From: Eudromia elegans
Taxonomy: Eukaryota > Chordata > Aves > Tinamiformes > Tinamidae
Length of the DNA stretch: 64,000 bases
Direction of reading: 5' to 3'
Assembly: GCA_003342815.1 (NCBI GenBank)
Contig: PTEX01000120.1
Location: forward strand, 1,082,560 to 1,146,559
The notes under the pieces were generated by a model. The model saw only the letters and a program-made list of their open reading frames with translations. It had not been told where the DNA came from and did no database searches. Below, in pieces: positions 10,191 to 23,443 of the stretch. Within the stretch, counting starts at the first letter, position 1; each line of letters begins with the position of its first letter. The translations under genes and the position numbers were made by a program.

Positions 10191-12265
10191 TTTATCTCTA
10201 ACTTCAAATGAGCATTTTTTCAAACTGCATTCCATCTGTCATAATTATCATTGTATTTTTTGAATTTTCTTTACAGTTTACAACTTGTATTATGATTTTA
10301 TAAACAGATATTTAGCACTTTGTATTTAGTCAACACTTGACCTAAATATTTTGACAGATTTTTTCAGGCACCAGGGTAACAATTAAGAACTAAACTCTTT
10401 TTCTTTTGACAAGAGTTTGCATGAGAAAAAATATCTAACAGAAATACACTCCATATCCAAATTTACTCAGTATTGGAAACTTCATATTTTGTCTTGAAAA
10501 ATAAAAATTTCTTCACTATTTTTAGAGCAGGAATTTTGGAGCTTTTTTTTTTTTCCTTTGCTAGAATTGTTATTACTGATTTAATGAATAAAAGCTTCAG
10601 CTATGCTGCCAGCAGTACGGTCACTGATGGTGTTATCATCGTAAGAGGCTTCTCCAGAAGAACACCTTGTCAGTTCTTAAAAAAATCATGACACCTGTTG
10701 GCATTTAAACTGCAGGTCTGACTCTGGGAAATTGCTGCTCTGTGCTCTCTTTCACCTGGAGTAATTTCAGCTTCCCAGTCCTTTTATTTGAACACTTCTG
10801 GTCTAGACCTGCTCATACATATCTGCATTATGCTTTTTCTATTCTGAGGCTTGGACTTCAGCTGTCTATTCATATTCTATGGTCTTTCTCAGATTGTCCT
10901 GGATTACCTCATGCCTCCTTTGAGGCTTGTCCCTAGCTCCCAACTTTAAGCTTGTCACAGGTGATTTCTCTGTGCCATTCTTTCACTGAACTGGACAAGC
11001 AAGTGTAAATCTCTTTACACTTATCAGACCCAAGTGATTGACCCTTGTGTCTTATGGCAGGTTTTTATCATTCCTGAAGCTTTACTAGAATTAAAATATT
11101 ATAAATGCTTCTGATCCTCATTTTTCAGTACGGATTTATGAATGTAAGAATGATGACAGAGATTAAATGGTTTTCTTGAAAAGAGAGGCTGTGAAATACA
11201 ACTATTCAATTTGAAGAAGAAACCTTCTTTTGGGAAAACAATTTATGAAAAAGTAATAAGTGATTAAACAGGGAATGCTCTTTTGCTACCTGTATCATAA
11301 AAAGGGACAGAAAAAGAAATTAGTAGGCAGCAAATTTAAAGTAAATATAGCTGAATAATGAAGTCTATCTTACAAAAAATAATGCTTATATCGAATATGA
11401 AGATGCAGCTAACAGATTTATAAATCCATGTGTAAAAACCACTATTGTGCTCGATACTGATGGTTTACTTCAGGTGTTTTTTGAAGTTCATGTAGATAAA
11501 TCACTCAAAACCTAAGTCTCCTAGTCATTGGAGAAGTAAAAGGATACATACTTGAATTATTCAGAATTTTTAAGCCATTTACATTCCTAGTAATGAGAAG
11601 CTTATTTAGATATCTATGTCTGAAAACTCATCTCATTGGTTTCTTACACAGATGAGGTGTACAGTCTCACTTGATAATGCTCTATTTAAAATGTTATTAT
11701 AAAGGCATTACATAGTATTGCATATCATGAAACTCTGGGAATTGTCACAAAGGAGTGTACCTTTCAGTGCCTTCTATTCACAGGGAAGGAAAGAATATAG
11801 AAAATAAGTAGTTTTATAGAAGAAGCAAGGGATAACAGCAGAATCAATCTTAAAAACTAGAATCCCTTTATTCAGAAAAGAATAACTAAGAATAATAGTT
11901 CAATAAGAATGAAAGAAGAGTGAGATGAATAAAAAAATCCCAGTGCTGACTTGCAATTATGTTCAACATCAGTGAAAAAAAGGACACATTTTTCATAGTA
12001 TTTTCTGCATAGCAAGTAACAAGCAACCCCTTTAAGATTTACCTAACAAGATGATCCTGAAATTAAGATTATTTAATCTCAAAGACATTTAGGGCATTAA
12101 AGACATTTAATCTTAAAGGTTATTTGGGAAGCTGTATACTACTTATATTCTATAGGTATAATTCTTTGTCTTTTTGCCAGTCTATAACCTCAGCCGGACA
12201 TTTCAAACAGCAAATTTCTGTATTGCTGAAGTATATACAAACACCACAGATCAGAATGAGGTGTA
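10191..12265. other. AT-rich sequence, no gene seen
   Basis: It holds a T12 run near 10543 and short open frames (10473-10691 and 10742-10936) without family likeness. No known repeat family recognised. Confidence 0.5.
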
Positions 12266-12350
12266 GCCTGAGCAGAGGCCTGTGACATTTGTTAATCAAG
12301 GTAATTAATGTGCTAATTAGAGTCTAATTGATATTAGTTTGCCTTGAACT
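12266..12350. promoter_or_regulatory. Candidate conserved non-coding element (TAAT cluster)
   Basis: Four homeodomain-type cores fall within about 45 bp: ttaatc at 12292, taattaat at 12302, taatta at 12314 and taattg at 12326. They are followed by ttagtttgccttgaactc. The segment is not low-complexity and not a recognised transposon. Dense TAAT cores embedded in complex AT-rich sequence are typical of vertebrate developmental enhancers. Conservation cannot be tested from one sequence. Confidence 0.25.
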
Positions 12351-14530
12351 CAAACACAAGTTTGCCAAAATACTGTTTCTAAGTATTTCACTGTGAAAGC
12401 ATAGTCAAACATAATTTTACATGAAGATGTGAGCATTGTAATCACTACTGGAGCAAAGAAAGACTGGTGTGACTGCTTTGGAGGCATTCCAAGCAACAAA
12501 AGCTGCCAGCAAAAGGGACAAAGCACAAAAGATTGCAAACAAGCAGGAAAGCCTCCCAGAAAGCCTCCTTCTAACACAACAATTCTTGACATACTGGCAT
12601 GAAGAGATGCTTAGTACTAATAGCGGATCAGTTAAAAATAAAGCAAAGAAAGTATTTTTACTCAGCAAAGAGTAAACTTCTGTAATTTTTTACTACACTA
12701 ATTTGTGGAGGCAAATGATATCAATAAGTTTGAAAGGATTAGACAAACTATGGAAAATGGATCCATAAAAAGATACAAAAAATTACAGGCAGGAATATAC
12801 TCTCTATCATACTCATACTAAGAAATACAAATGTGAAACGACTGGAAATTAGTCAGATTTAGGTAATTTCCCCATATGTCATCTTTTTAAAACTCCACTA
12901 TTGTCACTTCCAAAGACAAAATCCTGGGTTAGAAGGGCTTATTAGGAAGGATCTTATGTTCATAGATTGGAATAAACAAATAAATATAGAAATCCAAAAC
13001 TAGTTTAACATAAATTGCATAATCTCAAAAAAAGGAATAATCTTATTCATTTGATGTCAAGTGGATCTATTAAAAATAGACTTTGGTTTGGTTTTGTTAT
13101 TCTTTTGTTAAAAAGAATGCATTAATTACACTCTAACGTGCTTTAGAAATATGTTGAAATTGAAATGTTTTATATTTCTCAACTAAACATCTGCTTTTCT
13201 TCTTATTTTACTCCAATATAGAAACAAATATTTTTGCTCTTCTTCTATGCAAATGGAAGGCCTAAACTTTAGCAATGTGATCTTTTATTCTAAACTTATT
13301 TTTTTAACACCTGTGATATTTTCACTGATATAAGTCATATTGTATCTTAGTGAATACCTTTTGACAATAATATATCACCACTTATTATTTCTTTATAACA
13401 AATCTGTGTCATGACAAGTCAGAAGCATCAATTATGTTGATTTTATTCTTTTAGTAAGTGCATATATCAATCTTTAGCATATTGTTAATGTAGTTCCTGT
13501 CATTTCTTTAAATGTCAATCTAAGATGGCTGCTAAGAAGCAAAGTGCAGTAATTCTGTTATGAAAGTGGCTTTTTTTTTTTTTCATTCAAGTTTTGTATC
13601 CATGTGAATGTTGTGAGTTAACTATTTTAAGAGCAGAACATTCCAGGAAGCAGAGATTTTTTCATCTAATGTGTAAGATTTTAAAATGATAGAAGAGTTT
13701 TGCTTGAAGTGATCCTATAAAACAAAGGAAATTTAGAAATGGGAAGAGCTACCTAAATATATATTCAACAGAGCACCTTATATCTTGAGTTTAGAATGCT
13801 GACTTAAGTCTTAAATAAAATCTTTGAGTGCAGGATATCTCATGAAGCAGACCTATAAATTTTGTAAACTCTATTCAGAAGTTACGTAACCAGAATAGAT
13901 TTTACTCCTACACATGTTGAAATAGTCCAGCAAAATCAGAAAATAATTTATTTAACATACTTTGCACGTGCTGTCTAAAAGTTGCTTCCTTCAAAATCAT
14001 TTAGATTCTACGAATAAAGCTCCCACACAAAGAAATTTTCTGAATTTGTAAGTACAAATTTAATCTTCACACAGATTCTTACTGTATAGAGTTCACTCTG
14101 AGTTCACCTAATCAAATCACAGTAAGGAAACTCCTGCTATTCAAATATTTTTTCTACAATATGTTACAATATGTTCATGTTAATGCATTATCTGGCCAGG
14201 TCTTGTGGCTTATCTCCTAAATGTATCCATATGGTTCCTCATAGACAGGAAGAGAAAATTAAATTTCTTCACTTAAAAATGGTAATCTAGTCACAGTAGG
14301 ATGCCCAGAACGTAACCCTTTTCCACTTTCTACTGTGAACTGGTTTTAAGTTGTGTCTATGTTTCAACTGACATTTACACAGCATGTAAGAAAGCAAATT
14401 ATTATTACTTTGCAGATGAACAAGCAAACATACACCAGAAGAAGGAGAAAGAAAAAGTTTTATTTCCTAACCAAGTTAGGCTATGTTAAGAGAATACAGT
14501 TTTAACTCCATTCCTTTTTTTCTTTCCTAT
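12351..14530. other. AT-rich sequence, no gene seen
   Basis: Overlapping frames at 12350-12675 on both strands have no protein likeness. A T12 run lies near 13571. No repeat family recognised. Confidence 0.5.
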
Positions 14531-14719
14531 GAGGAAGAACTTCTTTAATGTGAGGGTGACACTGCCCTGGAACAGGCTCCCCAGAGAGGTTGTGGAATCT
14601 GCTTCTCTGGAGATCTTCCAAATCTACACGGATGCCACCCTGTGCTCTAGGAGTCACTGCTGGAGCAGGAGGATTGGACTAGATGATCCCTTCCAACCCT
14701 AAAGCTTCTGTGATTCTCT
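14531..14719 (+). mobile_element. CR1: CR1 LINE 3' fragment, group B
   Basis: About 190 bp of the CR1 3' end in the plus orientation. It opens at gaggaagaacttctttaatg and continues through aacaggctccccagagaggt, the ggagatcttcc block, gctggagcaggaggattgg and tgatcccttccaaccc, ending with a ttctgtgattct tail. The coding part corresponds to the last 40 or so codons of ORF2 but is interrupted. It shares block order and wording with the copies at 29.1 and 58.5 kb (group B). Confidence 0.93.
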
Positions 14720-15758
14720 TAGAAAATTAGTGAACTTAGAATTATTGCAGCTGCTCGCATAATACTTATGATTGCTATTGGCTTTAAAATTATTTCATCC
14801 TGCAGCTTTCCATAGCTTGAAAGGAATGGATAGAAGTATAAATAACATGTGAAAATCACTCGCTTGCTCTTGTTCCTCTATATCTGATTGTCATGATTGA
14901 AAAAATATTAGCTGCCTTGCTGTGAGGAAAATAAATTGTTGGGCAAGGCTAATTACTTCCAGCTCCTTAATTCTCAAACCTTGTCAAGAATCGTTATCAG
15001 GTCCCAACTCTTTGAAGAGATAACTAGCTTCTTGACTGTCTCTTTGACCGTTTTTAATTTTTTTCCATCTCTCTCGGCAATGGAATAAGCCTATTCACAT
15101 TTTGTTTGGAGAAATATGGGTGTGAGCAGAAAATTAATAATTGCCCTCATAATTGATAATGAAAACAGTTCACCTTGTTTCCAGTCTCAATTCCTACTGC
15201 ATTCTCTAACATAGTTGAAGAGCACACCAGAAGGGTAGAGGGAAAGTGCTATGCCTTCAGTGTGTGTGAAGCCATGTGTTTTACTTCCCAAAAAGGCTTC
15301 TCCAAATAATAAATGCTTTGGACCAGCCATTTTATTTTTCCTTTGCAAAATATATAAGAAATATAAGTATGGCAATTTAATTACAGCTTCCTCAGGAATT
15401 TAACTTGATATCTTTGAAATAAATTGTTTCCTGTCCTTACTCACTAAGACATGAGATCTTTATTTTACAATCTTGATAATTTCTTTTCTCCGAAGAAGTA
15501 CCAATTTTTTTCCAGTTGCTGAATAAAGAAATATTTAGAGCATCACTATAACAGCAGAATAAATGTTGAACATAAGGAAACAAAGTTAAAAACTACGAGT
15601 CTCAATTTACTTTGTGTTTTTTGAGATCACAGAGGAAATGCTGCAGGCTTCCTCTTTTCTGCTCCTTGTTAAATCTATCTCAGAAGTGTGTTTTTCCATG
15701 CCTGAGGTTTATTTAAAGATTTATTAAATTTTATAAGTGCAGAAGCATATTTTATAAG

Positions 15759-15821
15759 TATATAAATAGTAATAAATATATATAGTATATATATAATATA
15801 TATATAGTATATAAATATATC
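15759..15821. repeat. (TA)n-rich microsatellite
   Basis: Imperfect TA repeats with tatagtata and taata interruptions over about 60 bp. Confidence 0.92.
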
Positions 15822-16930
15822 TAACCTTATCTAAAATATTACTGGTAGCCAGAGAGCATTCTGGAAAGACATTCTGAAGAGAGAAGTATGTTAAAATTTT
15901 CTTGTTTTTTTTTTTTTTAAGATATGCTAAGATTTAGATTTTTTTTTTTTTTAAAAAAGCAAACAAACAACAACAAAACTCCAGACTAATCATTAAATGT
16001 TTACTAGTACAGTTGGTTGCATATTTTAATCTAATCTGTTAGTAAGTATTAAAACTGCTTCAGTGGCATAGTAACTGATTATTACCCTGGGTTATGTGAG
16101 TTTTTGGGTTTTTTTTTAAAATAAGGAACACATTTAGAATTGATAGTTACTGTTTAGAGCATAAGGGAAAGAAAAGGTTGCAAAGGAATCAGTGTTGCTA
16201 TTTGTTAATTTTGTTGGTAAAAGCCATCAGAAGATGTTTGGAATAAAGTGCATGATATTTTCAAAATTATATGAAAATTAGTCCTTACAAATGAACTTTC
16301 ACAGATGGTAAGTTTTCATAGTTTTCATAAACAGAATTCTATTTCAAATTTCATAAGGATAAACCTAACATCCAAATGTCAGGAATAAAGCTTTCTTTCA
16401 GATAACTTCATAGGTGTATACGTAGATAGATTAGTAGGAGTATGTGCCATGCAGCATTTGTCTCCTACTTTTAATATTGTTTGCATTTTTTTGTTGTTTG
16501 TTTTTTACTTTGTGCATGTGCATTTCAAAGAGAAAGTGAAATAAACAAGGGAGAATATAGAGAATTGGGAAGTTCTCTAGAAATTCAGAAACTTAAGTTC
16601 AAAGACTCAAAAAAAATCTTGCTTTTGTAAATCAGTATTTCTTTAAATTTCTGTCAGCTTTTACTTCTTTCGTTCAGTTAAAGGAAAAATCTAATAGCTG
16701 CAGTTACTTTTTTTTTTTAATTCACTTGTTAAGCAAAGAGGGTTAATTGAAGGATAAAAGAACAAGCAGGTGTTTCCTTTCTCTGCTGTCATGAAAAGTT
16801 TCAGATGCTTTTCCTATGAGTACCAAGTATTTATTTTTGAAAGACATCTGAAAAGATAGCTTATATTTTATTGTATTGCAACTTCTTCACTGAACCTAGG
16901 GGTTATTATCCGTGCAAAATGTTTACAAGT

Positions 16931-16958
16931 TTACTACTATTACTACTACTACTACTAA
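16931..16958. repeat. (TAC)n microsatellite
   Basis: About eight ACT units with one ATT interruption. Confidence 0.92.
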
Positions 16959-19900
16959 ACTAATATTCTTCATGTGTTCTGTCAGTATGCAAGTCCATTA
17001 GAATATCAGAATCGTGGAGGTTGTCATCTAAATTCCCATATTCTACCATAGCTCCAGCAATCCAGCAAGAAGAAATGTACTACTTGTTTGAAACTGATAC
17101 TAAGTAGAATAGTTATTAAATTTTATCTTTTTCATGTTTCATATTTCTTTTTAGTTTTATGTTACCTTTCTGTATTTGCCACTGACATTAGTCCTTTTTT
17201 TTAAGTAGTGACTTCTGACACCAATTAAGAATTTTCAGACTCAGTTATATGATAATAAAACCTTCAAAATCATGAGAACTGTCACTAGAAGGATATTTGA
17301 AATATTAACAAAGAGAGTTCACCCTGGATGAGTTTCCTGGCAGCAATAATTGATCTGCCTTCACAGACCTATAAATTATCTTTATCCTTCTGTTTTGTAG
17401 AATGTGATTTGTAATAAGAGTGAAAGCAGAGCCTGTAACTGAAAGCACTGATTCTATGTGCAGCCATTTTGTTGATTCACTCACGCAATCTTTCCCATCT
17501 GAAAAACAGTGTTATCAGAGCAAAGATAAACATGTCCACTACTGACTGCAATTTTGCTCTCATTTTTAAAAGTTTTAAAAATTTTAGCTGAACAAATGCC
17601 TTTAAGTTGGTAAACTTTCTAAATATTTTCAAGAAAATCAGTACAAGGAAAGTCAGTATGTTTTGCTTTTATGAATATTCTACCTTTTTCCCTTCACAGA
17701 AGGAACACAGAATGTCACAGAAGACTTTTCAGTATCAAGTACTGATGTCACTGGGAACTGCTGAAAAACATGAAAACAGCTTTACATCTAACTTTTGTGT
17801 ACTTTGATAAAGAAATATAATGGTTCATAATATTTCTAGTTTAGGCTATTTGGACAGTAAAAATAGAAAATCTTCATTATTTTTGTTAAGAATACATAAC
17901 ACAAATTTCTAAAGCATACAGTTTGTTGTATTACTGCAGAGGTTAAGCATGTTTTCAGTTTTTTAATCACAATTTTTGTTGCTTAGATGAAAAAGAGGAT
18001 TAAAAAAAGTGATGAAGAAATAAAAAAATTCTCTCTCTAAGAGGTATATTTCCTCATACTGAATAGTGCTTGTCTCTGAAGCCATGTTCTCTGAAGGGGA
18101 TGGTGGAGTGATTAGGTCTAAAGGACATCAACCATGAACAGAAATTTGGACTATGGTAAATGTACAAACTTTAAACAAAACCTAAAAAATTACAGAGTTT
18201 AATGAGTTATTTTCATTTACCTAGGATAGTACAAAGCAACTGCTGTCTAGACATCAGAGTGTTTAGAAAAAATTAAATAGTGAATAGATACAAGAAACAA
18301 TGCAAAACATGCTGAAACTTCAGCAAAACTTATCACAAATGTCCTTTATAAGCTTTGTACCTACAAAAGATTTTTCAATTAATTTGCTTGGATTTAAAAG
18401 CCTGTCAAATATTACAGAGTGATGCATGAGAATTCTTCCTACTGGAAATAACAAGATAAAAATATACTGTCTCTGTCTTGGTGAAAGCATCTGATGAATT
18501 TAACAGAATGTTTCTTTGTCTTATAAAACCACACCATTTCATCAAATATTATTTAGCATAAAATGTCTTTCTCATTCAAATGATCAAAGCTGGGACATTA
18601 CCAAAGGGAAACAGTAAATGGTAGAAGAAGTAACTATTTGTATCAGAATATCAAATTAAAGTACCGATTGAAATAAGAGAACCACAGCAGGTTGTTCTGT
18701 AAAAACAAAATGCAAATAAACAGAAGAGACAAAAGAGGGGAGCATGAAAGTATAGCTACTATAGCTATTTGGAATTAAATAATTATGTTTCTGAAAATAT
18801 TTTCAGATTTTGATATATAGAAATATTAATATGAGATGCAGGAGACCCAGAGTACAGAGCTGACTCTATGTAAGAAGAACAGAGAACTGAATTTTGGCCA
18901 TATATCTCTATATATATGACAAGTGGTATTATTAAAAAGTGGTCTACTTTTACCTGATAGTTTTCTCTCAGACCAGAAATTCTATCTTGGGTTTTTAAAA
19001 TGTCCTTGATAAAATTCAATTAAATGATGTTAAATCAAAACTTTCCAGCAGACAAATACATTGTTGGAAAGTTCCCAGTAAGCTCTACTAATGTTTGCAC
19101 TTTATAAAAGGGCAGCTAAATCACAGCAAGTTATACCTCATGTTCATTAAAATATCCAGTTTCCTGCTGCCCATTTAGATTCTGAGTTTCCTACTGAAAA
19201 CAATGACAAGTTTGTACAATTATAATGTATACACACTAACCCTAAATTTTTTTAGGAGCTGATCCTAAATAACCAGTCCTAGATATCACAAGAAAAATAC
19301 AATGTTGTCAAGGACTGAGCCAGTATATCCTGGCTCTGACAATATTTTTATAATATAGTGTTTTTCTGAAAGATGTTCATACTGTCACTGATAAAACAAT
19401 GGGGTATTTTTTGGGCAGTAGTACTGCCTGCAATAGTTACAAGGATAGCTACAATTTAGATATAGTCTAAATTGTTATATTTAAGAAGGTAGAGTGTCCC
19501 TATATCACCTAGAACCACCAATTAAATAAGTAATTTCAAGAAATCTCAATTAAATCTGAATAGTCTACAAATCTCCAAAATGACTTCCTCAAATGAATAT
19601 GAAAAAAAAATATATTTCAAAGTGTGTAATGATGGTGTTGAAGCCTCATTGTTTTCTGAGGGCAGATTTCTGCAAAAGATGTCTTCAGTTAAAAAAAAGA
19701 AAAAAAAAAGAGGAGGGAGGAAGCAGAATATCAACAAAATAATTTTCTGCTGCAAAACAAATTGGAAAAACAATAAAAAAGATTCCATCCAGTGAAATTT
19801 ATTTACTTTTTGTGTGAGGAATCTACACCCTGGGCACTAGCTGAAAAGTCAGCCTGGAATTTGAAGAAGGATTATTGGGGTAAGGAAGATTTAGGATACC

Positions 19901-20110
19901 CAGACAATATGTTGATCCATTTCACATTCCCTAGGGTGATCACTGTCATGAATTTGTTCATATGCAATGCATAAAGTGTAAGAGTCACACAGCCTTAATG
20001 ATCGTTGAAATGACAAATAGGCATATAGGAAAAAAAAATCCATAATTAAAGATTCTGATGAATATTAATGACATTTCAAAGTATAATTCTTGGGAAAACA
20101 AACAAATAAA

Positions 20111-20131
20111 AACACACACACACACACACAA
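20111..20131. repeat. (CA)n microsatellite
   Basis: About ten CA units. Confidence 0.95.
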
Positions 20132-20948
20132 AAATCCAGCTGGCTGCCTGAAGGAGACAGAGAAAAAATAAACTAGAAATGGAATATATCTCATGTAGTA
20201 GTCAAATATGTTTCAGTTTTTCCAATTAATTTTTGACTATAGCAGAGAAGCATTAGACATTCTATTACCTGAGGAGCAAGAGGCATTCTGTCACTTTTTG
20301 AAGCATATATACAAGGAAGGATATATGAACCACATATAGAAATAATATTTAGCTTAAACTGAGTCAGATTTTTTTTAATGACTGGTTAGAAAGCCTCAGT
20401 GATATCCATAAATCCATACTGTATTTTGAAATAGAATTATTCAACACTAAAGTAGGGATGATTTACCAAAAATTACTTAGGCTAACCTGAAATTAGAATT
20501 CAGGTCCCCCAGCCAGCAGCCTGGGCTCCAGGAGTACTTCCCAGACTCCTTGCTTTAATCTTGGAGACATTTGGCACCAGCACCCACATAATACACAGGT
20601 TAAGTACCTACCCAACTTATTTGTCTTTGTGTCAGGGAGTATTGGGCTCCTACTCTCATGGGCTATCACCTGTCTGTAGATAGACACTGTAGATAGATAT
20701 ATATACACATTGTAGATAAAGACAGCCTGTTCTATAGGAAGACATGAGTACAAGTTGGTTTCTCCTTCCTCAAAGTTCATACAGTGTCTGTCAAAGACTT
20801 GGGTCTCAACCTTGTAGATAGTTTGTGAGTTTGCACATTATTTTATTTCAGATCAGCTGAGATTGCAGGCCAGGTGGCTTTGGCTACTCTGCTGGATCTG
20901 CTACACCAGTTACTTGGTGTGAGCCCTGGGCTTTCCTGTTGCCACATT

Positions 20949-21034
20949 TCTCTTATGGAAATCTTCTCTTTCTTATCTTTCTCTATGGAAATCGTATCTT
21001 TCTCTTATAGAAATATGCACTTATAGAAATCTTC
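20949..21034. repeat. Imperfect minisatellite, about 16-bp unit, four copies
   Basis: Units tctcttatggaaatctt (20949), tctctatggaaatcgt (20980), tctcttatagaaatat (21001) and cacttatagaaatctt (21019) share the core tat(g/a)gaaat and are spaced by short pyrimidine stretches. Confidence 0.8.
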
Positions 21035-23387
21035 TTTATTGACATGAGGAGAGTAGAGTGCATAGGCTTGGGCTTTGCAGGCCCTTCACTGGATTCCTTC
21101 CTATTACTAACAGCAACAGCAAGCAAAGCCATAACAAATAAAAATCTTCATTTGGCTAAAGCGCTCTGCCTGCTGTTTGATGATGACTTCAACACTCTGA
21201 TTTATTTCTTCATAAATTTCAGTTTATTTGACTACCATTCACAATGTGACTACAGAGAGTTAAAATGTAGATGCCATTGGAAACTGCAAGGAGAAACAAT
21301 ATTTCACCCATCAAGAAAAAGGGAACTTCTGAGCATACATTTAAACTCTAGATATAGCATGCTAAAATTCTGCTGGGGAAAGGTCTGTCAGTATGAGCTT
21401 ATATATCAAAATGGAAGGTTCAGCTTTTCATAGCACAGCGGGTTTGGAAGTGACTTTGAAATGTATTCAGAATAGGTCACAGCTGAGCCTGGATGAGGAA
21501 AATTGTTCCTGGCTTCTAACCTTTACTTCTGATTGTTCTTGTTCCTTTTCCTTTAATCTTTTGCTTCCTATTTATTTATTTATTTTTAGATAAAAACAAC
21601 CATCACAAAATGCAGGTTATGAAATGAAAGTATTTCTGATTAATCATTTCTCTTGCTAATCAGTGGTTTACTTTAACATGTACTTAAAATTAATCACAAA
21701 ATGTTATGGCTGTTCTAAGTACAGAAGTCAAGCATCTACAAAATTACATAAACTAACAGATTAGAAACCAAAATAGAAAAGCAATATCAAGAGAGATATG
21801 TACTTTATAATCATCTACTTCCTTGGAGTTCCTTCTTAGTCTCTTTATTCAACTCCTTTACTTTTTGACTTTTCAATATCAATACCTATTTTACTTGAAA
21901 ATTATTCAGTATTTCTATTTCTTATTTTTTCTAATGTTAAACTTTTCTTCTTATAGCATGTATTATTTTCTCCATTGGCACAAATAGCCTTTTCTTTTTC
22001 AAAAATAAATAATATATAAATAAATTAGCTTTGTCTTACTCTGTCATCTACACTATGTTTACCTAATCAGACTAGTTTTTCTTTCCTTTTTATTTTTTTG
22101 CATTTTGATTACAACCTCTTTTTTCTTTCTCACATGTTTCTCATTTAAATAATGAAATCTTTTCGGGGGAAAAAAAAAGACCAAAAAAAGCTGCCTCCAA
22201 ATGCTAAGCAAAACTGTGAACCTTTTATTTCAGAGAGTATTTTGCTCTTTTGTATGAAAACTCATTACTACAAATCAAGGCTGCTAAATGAAAGACAAAG
22301 GAAAAATGTATGTACTACAGATTTTTTTTCTATTTTTTTAAAGTATTGAAATTTGAGAGATATTTCAATTTTTTTTTTATTAGGGAAACTGCATCTTTGA
22401 ACTCTATTTTTAGGTAGCTACCTAATATTTCTATTAGTTTTATTTTTTTTGTTAAAAAAAAAAGTTCTCACTTTTATAAAAGCAAGACAGATACTATTCA
22501 CTTTCCTGCTTGCGTACAAATAATGGAGAAATATGTCTAGAGAAATATATGTAAGTGTTGGGGAAATTCTCACAACTGTAAAAAGAGGATGCATTCTGAT
22601 CTGCGTATAGAGAAGTTGCTTCTCAAAAGTTAAAACATATCAAGTTTCTGTTCACTTTCTGTGTCCCTTTATCTTAAAAAAGAAAAAAAAAACTTTTCCT
22701 TTTCATTGCTGTTCAGGGAAAACATGAAAGAATGAAATGTTGATCAGACTCACTGCTTGGAAGTAAACTCTTCTATTTTTGATTTTAATATTGCTATTGT
22801 ATTTTCTTTGAGATGAAGTGTAAAGAACTGAACTTTCCATTCTAAGACCAACATTTATTTTCAGGGTGGTTTTTATAATGCATCCTTACATTTTGAAATG
22901 GTCGCTTTTTTTTTTCTTTTTCAGACTCTTAGTTTGTAAGATGTCTAGAACATGTTAACTCTATGTTCCAAATTATTTTGGTATGTTTTGCCCATACTTT
23001 CTTAATAATACAGATATTTGATGGAGGTCACAAAAAGGACAAGTAAATCTGATGTTTTAAAATATTCTTATAGATTCTGAAAATGTCAAACACAAGAAAA
23101 ATATATATTTGTGTTAATTTCTAACAAAACATTTTTATTTTAGTTTTTCAGAATTCAGAAATATCACCTTTAAGTTAAAAAGACTTTCTGTCTTGGAAGG
23201 AAATTTCTAATAAAGCTGGAAGAATATCAAAGCAAGATATCCTGTTACACATTAACTCTAGGTTCACATGGTGGATGCCATAGCATAAAAGAAAATAGAA
23301 AGCTTTAGTTAGCAGTAATATGTATATACAGTCATATTTAACTTTTTTGTTGTTGTTTTGTTTCGGGTTTTTTGTGCATTTTGTATT
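21035..23387. other. AT-rich sequence, no gene seen
   Basis: A 129-codon plus frame at 21044-21433 has no recognisable domain, signal peptide or family likeness and is probably chance. TAAT-type cores cluster near 21640-21700. Confidence 0.45.
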
Positions 23388-23443
23388 GCAATTTTTAGTA
23401 GTGCTTTTGCTTTAGTAGTGCAATTTTTAGTACTAGTGCTTTT
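23388..23443. repeat. Imperfect tandem duplication, about 32 bp
   Basis: gcaatttttagtagtgctttt (from 23388) recurs as gcaatttttagtactagtgc (from 23420), with a gctttagtagt linker. Confidence 0.85.

Larger units (their letters stand above)
14720..20946. other. Long AT-rich stretch without genes
   Basis: No exon, RNA gene or transposon family recognised. It contains the TA, TAC and CA microsatellites listed separately. The segment at 14930-15180 is less repetitive and has clustered taattacttcc, aattaataattg and cataattgataatg words. It might be conserved non-coding DNA. Open frames at 17607, 18783, 19546 and 20493 have no family likeness. Confidence 0.5.

Noticed and set aside
21044..21433. 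129-codon open frame on the plus strand
   Set aside because: No domain, no signal peptide, no splice context. Probably chance.
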